A stretch of 64,000 bases of DNA from Limanda limanda (taxonomy: Eukaryota; Chordata; Actinopteri; Pleuronectiformes; Pleuronectidae), in contig NW_026870439.1 in assembly GCF_963576545.1 (NCBI RefSeq), positions 62,001-126,000 of the forward strand, given 5' to 3'. The notes beneath the pieces are model-generated. The model was not told the origin of the DNA. It saw only the letters and a program-made list of their open reading frames with translations, and ran no database searches. Shown piece after piece: positions 11,318 to 23,871 of this stretch. Each line of letters opens with the position of its first letter. Position 1 is the first letter of the stretch. Both the position numbers and the translations under genes were made by a program.

Positions 11318-14300
11318 GGAAACGGGGAGATAAGCGTTTTCTGGAAGCATTGATTAAGATTTCTGACTTTTCATCACATGTCAGCCCAAGTGTCAGAAAA
11401 GCGCTGGAAACATGGAGATAAGCCTTTTTTGGAAGAAATGGTCAAATTCTTGAATTTTTCATCACACATCATCCCAAATGTCACTAAACAGCTGGAAACG
11501 GGGAGATAAGCCGTTTTTGGAAGCAATGGTTAACATTTTGACTTTTTCATCACATATCAGCTCCAGTGTCAGAAAAGCGCTGGAAACAGGGAGATATGCC
11601 TTTTTTTGGAAGAAATGGTTAAATTCTTGAATTTTTCATCACACATCATCCCAAATGTCACTAAACAGCTGGAAACCGGGAGATAAGCCTTTTTTGGAAG
11701 CATTGATTAAGATTTCTGATTTTTTCATCACATGTCAGCCCAAGTGTCAGAAAAGCGCTGGAAACAGGGAGATAAGCCTTTTTTGGAAGAAATGGTCAAA
11801 TTCTTGAATTTTTCATCACACATCATCCCAAATGTCACTAAACAGCTGGAAACGGGGAGATAAGTTTTTTTTGGAAGCAATGGTTAACATTTTGACTTTT
11901 TCATCACATATCAGATCCAGTGTCAGAAAAGCGCTGGAAAAAGGGAGATATGCCTTTTTTTGGAAGAAATGGTTAAATTCTTGAATTTTTCATCACACAA
12001 CATCCCAAATGTCACTAAACAGCTGGAAACGGGGAGATAAGCCTTTTTTGGAAGCATTGATTAAGATTTCTGACTTTTTCATCACATGTCAGCCCAAGTG
12101 TCAGAAAAGCGCTGGAAACAGGGAGATAAGCCTTTTTTGGAAGAAATGGTTAAATTCTTGAATTTTTCAGTCACACATCATCCCAAATGTCACTACACAG
12201 CTGGAAACGGGGAGATAAGCCGTTTTTGGAAGCAATGGTTAAGATTTCTGACTTTTTCATCACATGTCAGCCCAAGTGTCTGAAAAGCGCTGGAAACAGG
12301 GAGATAAGCCTATTTTGGAAGAAATGGTCAAATTCTTGAATTTTTCATCACACATCATCCCAAATGTCACTAAACAGCTGGAAACGGGGAGATAAGTTTT
12401 TTTTGGAAGCAATGGTTAACATTTTGACTTTTTCATCACATATCAGCTCCAGTGTCAGAAAAGCGCTGGAAACAGGGAGATATGCCTTTTTTTGGAAGAA
12501 ATGGTTAAATTCTTGAATTTTTCATCACACAACATCCCAAATGTCACTAAACAGCTGGAAACGGGGAGATAAGCCTTTTTTGGAAGCATTGATTAAGATT
12601 TCTGACTTTTTCATCACATGTCAGCCCAAGTGTCAGAAAAGCGCTGGAAACAGGGAGATAAGCCTTTTTTGGAAGAAATGGTTAAATTCTTGAATTTTTC
12701 ATCACACATCATCCCCAATGTCACTAAACAGCTGGAAACGGGGAGATAAGCCGTTTTTGGAAGCAATGGTTAACATTTTGACTTTTTCATCACATATCAG
12801 CTCCAGTGTCAGAAAAGCGCTGGAAACAGGGAGATATGCCTTTTTTTGGAAGAAATGGTTAAATTCTTGAATTTTTCATCACACATCATCCCAAATGTCA
12901 CTAAACAGCTGGAAACGGGGAGATAAGCCTTTTTGGAAGCATTGATTAAGATTTCTGACTTTTTCATCACATGTCAGCCCAAGTGTCAGAAAAGCGCTGG
13001 AAACAGGGAGATAAGCCTTTTTTGGAAGAAATGGTCAAATTCTTGAATTTTTCATCACACATCATCCCAAATGTCACTAAACAGCTGGAAACGGGGAGAT
13101 AAGCCGTTTTTGGAAGCAATGGTTAAGATTTCTGACTTTTTCATCACATGTCAGCCCAAGTGTCAGAAAAGCGCTGGAAACAGGGAGATAAGCCTTTTTT
13201 GGAAGAAATGGTTAAATTCTTGAATTTTTCATCACACATCATCCCAAATGTCACTAAACAGCTGGAAACGGGGAGATGAGCCTTTTTTGGAAGCGTTGAT
13301 TAAGATTTCTGACTTTTCATCACATGTCAGCCCAAGTGTCAGAAAAGCGCTGGAAACAGGGAGATAAGCCTTTTTTGGAAGAAATGGTCAAATTCTTGAA
13401 TTTTTCATCACACATCATCCCAAATGTCACTACACAGCTGGAAACGGGGAGATAAGCCGTTTTTGGAAGCAATGGTTAAGATTTCTGACTTTTTCATCAC
13501 ATGTCAGCCCAAGTGTCAGAAAAGCGCTGGAAACAGGGAGATAAGCCTATTTTGGAAGAAATGGTCAAATTCTTGAATTTTTCATCACACATCATCCCAA
13601 ATGTCACTAAACAGCTGGAAACGGGGAGATAAGTTTTTTTTGGAAGCAATGGTTAACATTTTGACTTTTTCATCACATATCAGCTCCAGTGTCAGAAAAG
13701 CGCTGGAAACAGGGAGATATGCCTTTTTTTGGAAGAAATGGTTAAATTCTTGAATTTTTCATCACACATCATCCCAAATGTCACTAAACAGCTGGAAAAG
13801 GGGAGATAAGCCTTTTTTGGAAGCATTGATTAAGATTTCTGACTTTTTCATCACATGTCAGCCCAAGTGTCAGAAAAGCGCTGGAAACAGGGAGATAAGC
13901 CTTTTTTGGAAGAAATGGTCAAATTCTTGAATTTTTCATCACACATCATCCCAAATGTCACTAAACAGCTGGAAACGGGGAGATAAGCCGTTTTTGGAAG
14001 CAATGGTTAAGATTTCTGACTTTTTCATCACATGTCAGCCCAAGTGTCAGAAAAGCGCTGGAAACAGGGAGATAAGCCTTTTTTGGAAGAAATGGTCAAA
14101 TTCTTGAATTTTTCATCACACATCATCCCCAATGTCACTAAACAGCTGGAAACGGGGAGATAAGCCGTTTTTGGAAGCAATGGTTAACATTTTGACTTTT
14201 TCATCACATATCAGCTCCAGTGTCAGAAAAGCGCTGGAAACAGGGAGATATGCCTTTTTTTGGAAGAAATGGTTAAATTCTTGAATTTTTCATCACACAT

Positions 14301-14324
14301 CATCCCAAATGTCACTAAACAGCT
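11318..14324 (+). repeat. HOR block, 17 dimers (3,007 bp), different order
   Basis: Order: a b c d e* j d e b g' h i j k l p b. It has the same length as the preceding block but different content. g' is an A with a 5-T tract and cattgattaag (near 12,928). e* (near 12,030-12,200) has an extra g in 'ttcagtcac' and the i-type ending ctacacag, marking a join that brought in j and a second d e. Confidence 0.82.
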
Positions 14325-16800
14325 GGAAACGGGGAGATAAGCGTTTTCTGGAAGCATTGATTAAGATTTCTGACTTTTCATCACATGTCAGCCCAAGTGT
14401 CAGAAAAGCGCTGGAAACATGGAGATAAGCCTTTTTTGGAAGAAATGGTCAAATTCTTGAATTTTTCATCACACATCATCCCAAATGTCACTAAACAGCT
14501 GGAAACGGGGAGATAAGCCGTTTTTGGAAGCAATGGTTAACATTTTGACTTTTTCATCACATATCAGCTCCAGTGTCAGAAAAGCGCTGGAAACAGGGAG
14601 ATATGCCTTTTTTTGGAAGAAATGGTTAAATTCTTGAATTTTTCATCACACATCATCCCAAATGTCACTAAACAGCTGGAAACCGGGAGATAAGCCTTTT
14701 TTGGAAGCATTGATTAAGATTTCTGATTTTTTCATCACATGTCAGCCCAAGTGTCAGAAAAGCGCTGGAAACAGGGAGATAAGCCTTTTTTGGAAGAAAT
14801 GGTCAAATTCTTGAATTTTTCATCACACATCATCCCAAATGTCACTAAACAGCTGGAAACGGGGAGATAAGTTTTTTTTGGAAGCAATGGTTAACATTTT
14901 GACTTTTTCATCACATATCAGCTCCAGTGTCAGAAAAGCGCTGGAAACAGGGAGATATGCCTTTTTTTGGAAGAAATGGTTAAATTCTTGAATTTTTCAT
15001 CACACAACATCCCAAATGTCACTAAACAGCTGGAAACGGGGAGATAAGCCTTTTTTGGAAGCATTGATTAAGATTTCTGACTTTTTCATCACATGTCAGC
15101 CCAAGTGTCAGAAAAGCGCTGGAAACAGGGAGATAAGCCTTTTTTGGAAGAAATGGTTAAATTCTTGAATTTTTCATCACACATCATCCCCAATGTCACT
15201 AAACAGCTGGAAACGGGGAGATAAGCCGTTTTTGGAAGCAATGGTTAACATTTTGACTTTTTCATCACATATCAGCTCCAGTGTCAGAAAAGCGCTGGAA
15301 ACAGGGAGATATGCCTTTTTTTGGAAGAAATGGTTAAATTCTTGAATTTTTCATCACACATCATCCCAAATGTCACTAAACAGCTGGAAACGGAGAGATA
15401 AGCCTTTTTGGAAGCATTTATTAAGACTTCTGACTTTTTCATCACATGTCAGCCCAAGTGTCAGAAAAGCGCTGGAAACAGGGAGATAAGCCTTTTTTGG
15501 AAGAAATGGTCAAATTCTTGAATTTTTCATCACACATCATCCCAAATGTCACTAAACAGCTGGAAACGGGGAGATAAGCCGTTTTTGGAAGCAATGGTTA
15601 AGATTTCTGACTTTTTCATCACATGTCAGCCCAAGTGTCAGAAAAGCGCTGGAAACAGGGAGATAAGCCTTTTTTGGAAGAAATGGTCAAATTCTTGAAT
15701 TTTTCATCACACATCATCCCAAATGTCACTAAACAGCTGGAAACGGGGAGATAAGCCGTTTTTGGAAGCAATGGTTAAGATTTCTGACTTTTTCATCACA
15801 TGTCAGCCCAAGTGTCAGAAAAGCGCTGGAAACAGGGAGATAAGCCTATTTTGGAAGAAATGGTCAAATTCTTGAATTTTTCATCACACATCATCCCAAA
15901 TGTCACTAAACAGCTGGAAACGGGGAGATAAGTTTTTTTTGGAAGCAATGGTTAACATTTTGACTTTTTCATCACATATCAGCTCCAGTGTCAGAAAAGC
16001 GCTGGAAACAGGGAGATATGCCTTTTTTTGGAAGAAATGGTTAAATTCTTGAATTTTTCATCACACATCATTCCAAATGTCACTAAACAGCTGGAAAAGG
16101 GGAGATAAGCCTTTTTTGGAAGCATTGATTAAGATATCTGACTTTTTCATCACATGTCAGCCCAAGTGTCAGAAAAGCGCTGGAAACAGGGAGATAAGCC
16201 TTTTTTGGAAGAAATGGTCAAATTCTTGAATTTTTCATCACACATCATCCCAAATGTCACTAAACAGCTGGAAACGGGGAGATAAGCCGTTTTTGGAAGC
16301 AATGGTTAACATTTTGACTTTTTCATCACATATCAGCTCCAGTGTCAGAAAAGCGCTGGAAACAGGGAGATATGCCTTTTTTTGGAAGAAATGGTTAAAT
16401 TCTTGAATTTTTCATCACACATCATCCCAAATGTCACTAAACAGCTGGAAACGGGGAGATAAGCCTTTTTTGGAAGCATTGATTAAGATTTCTGACTTTT
16501 TCATCACATGTCAGCCCAAGTGTCAGAAAAGCGCTGGAAACAGGGAGATAAGCCTTTTTTGGAAGAAATGGTCAAATTCTTGAATTTTTCATCACACATC
16601 ATCCCAAATGTCACTAAACAGCTGGAAACGGGGAGATAAGCCTTTTTTGGAAGCATTGATTAAGATTTCTGACTTTTTCATCACATGTCAGCCCAAGTGT
16701 CAGAAAAGCAATGGAAACAGGGAGATAAGCCTTTTTTGGAAGAAATGGTTAAATTCTTGAATTTTTCATCACACATCATCCCAAATGTCACTAAACAGCT
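14325..16800 (+). repeat. HOR block, 14 dimers (2,476 bp)
   Basis: Order: a b c d e b g p j k l b n o. This is the canonical order lacking only i. Private markers shared with the next block are 'cattcc' in k (16,071), GATATC in l (16,133) and 'agcaatggaaac' in o (16,708). Confidence 0.85.
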
Positions 16801-19452
16801 GGAAACGGGGAGATAAGCGTTTTTTGGAAGCATTGATTAAGATTTCTGACTTTTCATCACATGTCAGCCCAAGTGTCAGAAAAGCGCTGGAAACATGGAG
16901 ATAAGCCTTTTTTGGAAGAAATGGTCAAATTCTTGAATTTTTCATCACACATCATCCCAAATGTCACTAAACAGCTGGAAACGGGGAGATAAGCCGTTTT
17001 TGGAAGCAATGGTTAACATTTTGACTTTTTCATCACATATCAGCTCCAGTGTCAGAAAAGCGCTGGAAACAGGGAGATATGCCTTTTTTTGGAAGAAATG
17101 GTTAAATTCTTGAATTTTTCATCACACATCATCCCAAATGTCACTAAACAGCTGGAAACCGGGAGATAAGCCTTTTTTGGAAGCATTGATTAAGATTTCT
17201 GATTTTTTCATCACATGTCAGCCCAAGTGTCAGAAAAGCGCTGGAAACAGGGAGATAAGCCTTTTTTGGAAGAAATGGTCAAATTCTTGAATTTTTCATC
17301 ACACATCATCCCAAATGTCACTAAACAGCTGGAAACGGGGAGATAAGTTTTTTTTGGAAGCAATGGTTAACATTTTGACTTTTTCATCACATATCAGCTC
17401 CAGTGTCAGAAAAGCGCTGGAAACAGGGAGATATGCCTTTTTTTGGAAGAAATGGTTAAATTCTTGAATTTTTCATCACACAACATCCCAAATGTCACTA
17501 AACAGCTGGAAACGGGGAGATAAGCCTTTTTTGGAAGCATTGATTAAGATTTCTGACTTTTTCATCACATGTCAGCCCAAGTGTCAGAAAAGCGCTGGAA
17601 ACAGGGAGATAAGCCTTTTTTGGAAGAAATGGTTAAATTCTTGAATTTTTCATCACACATCATCCCCAATGTCACTAAACAGCTGGAAACGGGGAGATAA
17701 GCCGTTTTTGGAAGCAATGGTTAACATTTTGACTTTTTCATCACATATCAGCTCCAGTGTCAGAAAAGCGCTGGAAACAGGGAGATATGCCTTTTTTTGG
17801 AAGAAATGGTTAAATTCTTGAATTTTTCATCACACATCATCCCAAATGTCACTAAACAGCTGGAAACGGAGAGATAAGCCTTTTTGGAAGCATTTATTAA
17901 GACTTCTGACTTTTTCATCACATGTCAGCCCAAGTGTCAGAAAAGCGCTGGAAACAGGGAGATAAGCCTTTTTTGGAAGAAATGGTCAAATTCTTGAATT
18001 TTTCATCACACATCATCCCAAATGTCACTAAACAGCTGGAAACGGGGAGATAAGCCGTTTTTGGAAGCAATGGTTAAGATTTCTGACTTTTTCATCACAT
18101 GTCAGCCCAAGTGTCAGAAAAGCGCTGGAAACAGGGAGATAAGCCTTTTTTGGAAGAAATGGTCAAATTCTTGAATTTTTCATCACACATCATCCCAAAT
18201 GTCACTAAACAGCTGGAAACGGGGAGATGAGCCTTTTTTGGAAGCATTGATTAAGATTTCTGACTTTTCATCACATGTCAGCCCAAGTGTCAGAAAAGCG
18301 CTGGAAACAGGGAGATAAGCCTTTTTTGGAAGAACTGGTCAAAGTCTTGAATTTTTCATCACACATCATCCCAAATGTCACTTCACAGCTGGAAACGGGG
18401 AGATAAGCCGTTTTTGGAAGCAATGGTTAAGATTTCTGACTTTTTCATCACATGTCAGCCCAAGTGTCAGAAAAGCGCTGGAAACAGGGAGATAAGCCTA
18501 TTTTGGAAGAAATGGTCAAATTCTTGAATTTTTCATCACACATCATCCCAAATGTCACTAAACAGCTGGAAACGGGGAGATAAGTTTTTTTTGGAAGCAA
18601 TGGTTAACATTTTGACTTTTTCATCACATATCAGCTCCAGTGTCAGAAAAGCGCTGGAAACAGGGAGATATGCCTTTTTTTGGAAGAAATGGTTAAATTC
18701 TTGAATTTTTCATCACACATCATTCCAAATGTCACTAAACAGCTGGAAAAGGGGAGATAAGCCTTTTTTGGAAGCATTGATTAAGATATCTGACTTTTTC
18801 ATCACATGTCAGCCCAAGTGTCAGAAAAGCGCTGGAAACAGGGAGATAAGCCTTTTTTGGAAGAAATGGTCAAATTCTTGAATTTTTCATCACACATCAT
18901 CCCAAATGTCACTAAACAGCTGGAAACGGGGAGATAAGCCGTTTTTGGAAGCAATGGTTAACATTTTGACTTTTTCATCACATATCAGCTCCAGTGTCAG
19001 AAAAGCGCTGGAAACAGGGAGATATGCCTTTTTTTGGAAGAAATGGTTAAATTCTTGAATTTTTCATCACACATCATCCCAAATGTCACTAAACAGCTGG
19101 AAACGGGGAGATAAGCCTTTTTTGGAAGCATTGATTAAGATTTCTGACTTTTTCATCACATGTCAGCCCAAGTGTCAGAAAAGCGCTGGAAACAGGGAGA
19201 TAAGCCTTTTTTGGAAGAAATGGTCAAATTCTTGAATTTTTCATCACACATCATCCCAAATGTCACTAAACAGCTGGAAACGGGGAGATAAGCCTTTTTT
19301 GGAAGCATTGATTAAGATTTCTGACTTTTTCATCACATGTCAGCCCAAGTGTCAGAAAAGCAATGGAAACAGGGAGATAAGCCTTTTTTGGAAGAAATGG
19401 TTAAATTCTTGAATTTTTCATCACACATCATCCCAAATGTCACTAAACAGCT
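16801..19452 (+). repeat. Canonical HOR unit, 15 dimers (2,652 bp)
   Basis: Order: a b c d e b g p i j k l b n o, the full canonical order with p in place of h. The markers cattcc (18,723), GATATC (18,785) and agcaatgg (19,360) lie exactly 2,652 bp after their counterparts in the previous block, so these two are close copies. The i dimer carries local variants ('agaactggtcaaagtc', 'cttcacag'). Confidence 0.88.
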
Positions 19453-21219
19453 GGAAACGGGGAGATAAGCGTTTTTTGGAAGCATTGATTAAGATTTCTG
19501 ACTTTTCATCACATGTCAGCCCAAGTGTCAGAAAAGCGCTGGAAACATGGAGATAAGCCTTTTTTGGAAGAAATGGTCAAATTCTTGAATTTTTCATCAC
19601 ACATCATCCCAAATGTCACTAAACAGCTGGAAACGGGGAGATAAGCCGTTTTTGGAAGCAATGGTTAACATTTTGACTTTTTCATCACATATCAGCTCCA
19701 GTGTCAGAAAAGCGCTGGAAACAGGGAGATATGCCTTTTTTTGGAAGAAATGGTTAAATTCTTGAATTTTTCATCACACATCATCCCAAATGTCACTAAA
19801 CAGCTGGAAACGGAGAGATAAGCCTTTTTGGAAGCATTTATTAAGACTTCTGACTTTTTCATCACATGTCAGCCCAAGTGTCAGAAAAGCGCTGGAAACA
19901 GGGAGATAAGCCTTTTTTGGAAGAAATGGTCAAATTCTTGAATTTTTCATCACACATCATCCCAAATGTCACTAAACAGCTGGAAACGGGGAGATAAGCC
20001 GTTTTTGGAAGCAATGATTAAGATTTCTGACTTTTTCATCACATGTCAGCCCAAGTGTCAGAAAAGCGCTGGAAACAGGGAGATAAGCCTTTTTTGGAAG
20101 AAATGGTCAAATTCTTGAATTTTTCATCACACATCATCCCAAATGTCACTAAACAGCTGGAAACGGGGAGATGAGCCTTTTTTGGAAGCATTGATTAAGA
20201 TTTCTGACTTTTCATCACATGTTAGCCCAAGTGTCAGAAAAGCGCTGGAAACAGGGAGATAAGCCTTTTTTGGAAGAACTGGTCAAAGTCTTGAATTTTT
20301 CATCACACATCATCCCAAATGTCACTAAACAGCTGGAAACGGGGAGATAAGTTTTTTTTGGAAGCAATGGTTAACATTTTGACTTTTTCATCACATATCA
20401 GCTCCAGTGTCAGAAAAGCGCTGGAAACAGGGAGATATGCCTTTTTTTGGAAGAAATGGTTAAATTCTTGAATTTTTCATCACACATCATTCCAAATGTC
20501 ACTAAACAGCTGGAAAAGGGGAGATAAGCCTTTTTTGGAAGCATTGATTAAGATTTCTGACTTTTTCATCACATGTCAGCCCAAGTGTCAGAAAAGCGCT
20601 GGAAACAGGGAGATAAGCCTTTTTTGGAAGAAATGGTCAAATTCTTGAATTTTTCATCACACATCATCCCAAATGTCACTAAACAGCTGGAAACGGGGAG
20701 ATAAGCCGTTTTTGGAAGCAATGGTTAACATTTTGACTTTTTCATCACATATCAGCTCCAGTGTCAGAAAAGCGCTGGAAACAGGGAGATATGCCTTTTT
20801 TTGGAAGAAATGGTTAAATTCTTGAATTTTTCATCACACATCATCCCAAATGTCACTAAACAGCTGGAAACGGGGAGATAAGCCTTTTTTGGAAGCATTG
20901 ATTAAGATTTCTGACTTTTTCATCACATGTCAGCCCAAGTGTCAGAAAAGCGCTGGAAACAGGGAGATAAGCCTTTTTTGGAAGAAATGGTCAAATTCTT
21001 GAATTTTTCATCACACATCATCCCAAATGTCACTAAACAGCTGGAAACGGGGAGATAAGCCTTTTTTGGAAGCATTGATTAAGATTTCTGACTTTTTCAT
21101 CACATGTCAGCCCAAGTGTCAGAAAAGCAATGGAAACAGGGAGATAAGCCTTTTTTGGAAGAAATGGTTAAATTCTTGAATTTTTCATCACACATCATCC
21201 CAAATGTCACTAAACAGCT
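19453..21219 (+). repeat. Deleted HOR unit, 10 dimers (1,767 bp)
   Basis: Order: a b g p i k l b n o. Relative to the preceding unit, c d e b (four dimers) and j (one dimer) are missing: 885 bp, exactly five dimers. The i dimer keeps 'agaactggtcaaagtc' but now ends ctaaacag. p has the private 'gcaatgattaag'. Confidence 0.86.
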
Positions 21220-23871
21220 GGAAACGGGGAGATAAGCGTTTTTTGGAAGCATTGATTAAGATTTCTGACTTTTCATCACATGTCAGCCCAAGTGTCAGAA
21301 AAGCGCTGGAAACATGGAGATAAGCCTTTTTTGGAAGAAATTGTCAAATTCTTGAATTTTTCATCACACATCATCCCAAATGTCACTAAACAGCTGGAAA
21401 CGGGGAGATAAGCCGTTTTTGGAAGCAATGGTTAACATTTTGACTTTTTCATCACATATCAGCTCCAGTGTCAGAAAAGCGCTGGAAACAGGGAGATATG
21501 CCTTTTTTTGGAAGAAATGGTTAAATACTTGAATTTTTCATCACACATCATCCCAAATGTCACTAAACAGCTGGAAACCGGGAGATGAGCCTTTTTTGGA
21601 AGCATTGATTAAGATTTCTGATTTTTTCATCACATGTCAGCCCAAGTGTCAGAAAAGCGCTGGAAACAGGGAGATAAGCCTTTTTTGGAAGAAATGGTCA
21701 AATTCTTGAATTTTTCATCACACATCATCCCAAATGTCACTAAACAGCTGGAAACGGGGAGATAAGTTTTTTTTGGAAGCAATGGTTAACATTTTGACTT
21801 TTTCATCACATATCAGCTCCAGTGTCAGAAAAGCGCTGGAAACAGGGAGATATGCCTTTTTTTGGAAGAAATGGTTAAATTCTTGAATTTTTCATCACAC
21901 AACATCCCAAATGTCACTAAACAGCTGGAAACGGGGAGATAAGCCTTTTTTGGAAGCATTGATTAAGATTTCTGACTTTTTCATCACATGTCAGCCCAAG
22001 TGTCAGAAAAGCGCTGGAAACAGGGAGATAAGCCTTTTTTGGAAGAAATGGTTAAATTCTTGAATTTTTCATCACACATCATCCCCAATGTCACTAAACA
22101 GCTGGAAACGGGGAGATAAGCCGTTTTTGGAAGCAATGGTTAACATTTTGACTTTTTCATCACATATCAGCTCCAGTGTCAGAAAAGCGCTGGAAACAGG
22201 GAGATATGCCTTTTTTTGGAAGAAATGGTTAAATTCTTGAATTTTTCATCACACATCATCCCAAATGTCACTAAACAGCTGGAAACGGGGAGATAAGCCG
22301 TTTTTGGAAGCAATGGTTAAGATTTCTGACTTTTTCATCACATGTCAGCCCAAGTGTCAGAAAAGCGCTGGAAACAGGGAGATAAGCCTTTTTTGGAAGA
22401 AATGGTTAAATTCTTGAATTTTTCATCACACATCATCCCAAATGTCACTGAACAGCTGGAAACGGGGAGATGAGCCTTTTTTGGAAGCGTTGATTAAGAT
22501 TTCTGACTTTTCATCACATGTCAGCCCAAGTGTCAGAAAAGCGCTGGAAACAGGGAGATAAGCCTTTTTTGGAAGAAATGGTCAAATTCTTGAATTTTTC
22601 ATCACACATCATCCCAAATGTCACTACACAGCTGGAAACGGGGAGATAAGCCGTTTTTGGAAGCAATGGTTAAGATTTCTGACTTTTTCATCACATGTCA
22701 GCCCAAGTGTCAGAAAAGCGCTGGAAACAGGGAGATAAGCCTATTTTGGAAGAAATGGTCAAATTCTTGAATTTTTCATCACACATCATCCCAAATGTCA
22801 CTAAACAGCTGGAAACGGGGAGATAAGTTTTTTTTGGAAGCAATGGTTAAAATTTTGACTTTTTCATCACATATCAGCTCCAGTGTCAGAAAAGCGCTGG
22901 AAACAGGGAGATATGCCTTTTTTTGGAAGAAATGGTTAAATTCTTGAATTTTTCATCACACATCATCCCAAATGTCACTAAACAGCTGGAAAAGGGGAGA
23001 TGAGCCTTTTTTGGAAGCATTGATTAAGATTTCTGACTTTTCATCACATGTCAGCCCAAGTGTCAGAAAAGCGCTGGAAACAGGGAGATAAGCCTTTTTT
23101 GGAAGAACTGGTCAAAGTCTTGAATTTTTCATCACACATCATCCCAAATGTCACTACACAGCTGGAAACGGGGAGATAAGCCGTTTTTGGAAGCAATGGT
23201 TAAGATTTCTGACTTTTTCATCACATGTCAGCCCAAGTGTCAGAAAAGCGCTGGAAACAGGGAGATAAGCCTATTTTGGAAGAAATGGTCAAATTCTTGA
23301 ATTTTTCATCACACATCATCCCAAATGTCACTAAACAGCTGGAAACGGGGAGATAAGTTTTTTTTGGAAGCAATGGTTAACATTTTGACTTTTTCATCAC
23401 ATATCAGCTCCAGTGTCAGAAAAGCGCTGGAAACAGGGAGATATGCCTTTTTTTGGAAGAAATGGTTAAATTCTTGAATTTTTCATCACACATCATTCCA
23501 AATGTCACTAAACAGCTGGAAAAGGGGAGATAAGCCTTTTTTGGAAGCATTGATTAAGATTTCTGACTTTTTCATCACATGTCAGCCCAAGTGTCAGAAA
23601 AGCGCTGGAAACAGGGAGATAAGCCTTTTTTGGAAGAAATGGTCAAATTCTTGAATTTTTCATCACACATCATCCCAAATGTCACTAAACAGCTGGAAAC
23701 GGGGAGATAAGCCTTTTTTGGAAGCATTGATTAAGATTTCTGACTTTTTCATCACATGTCAGCCCAAGTGTCAGAAAAGCAATGGAAACAGGGAGATAAG
23801 CCTTTTTTGGAAGAAATGGTTAAATTCTTGAATTTTTCATCACACATCATCCCAAATGTCACTAAACAGCT
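21220..23871 (+). repeat. HOR block of canonical length but rearranged, 15 dimers (2,652 bp)
   Basis: Order: a b c d e b h i j k i* j k l o. It lacks g, b and n but has a second i j k. i* (near 22,988) combines ggaaaagggg of l with gatgagcc of i, a hybrid A monomer at the join. Equal length with the canonical unit is therefore coincidental: losses and gains balance. Confidence 0.84.
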
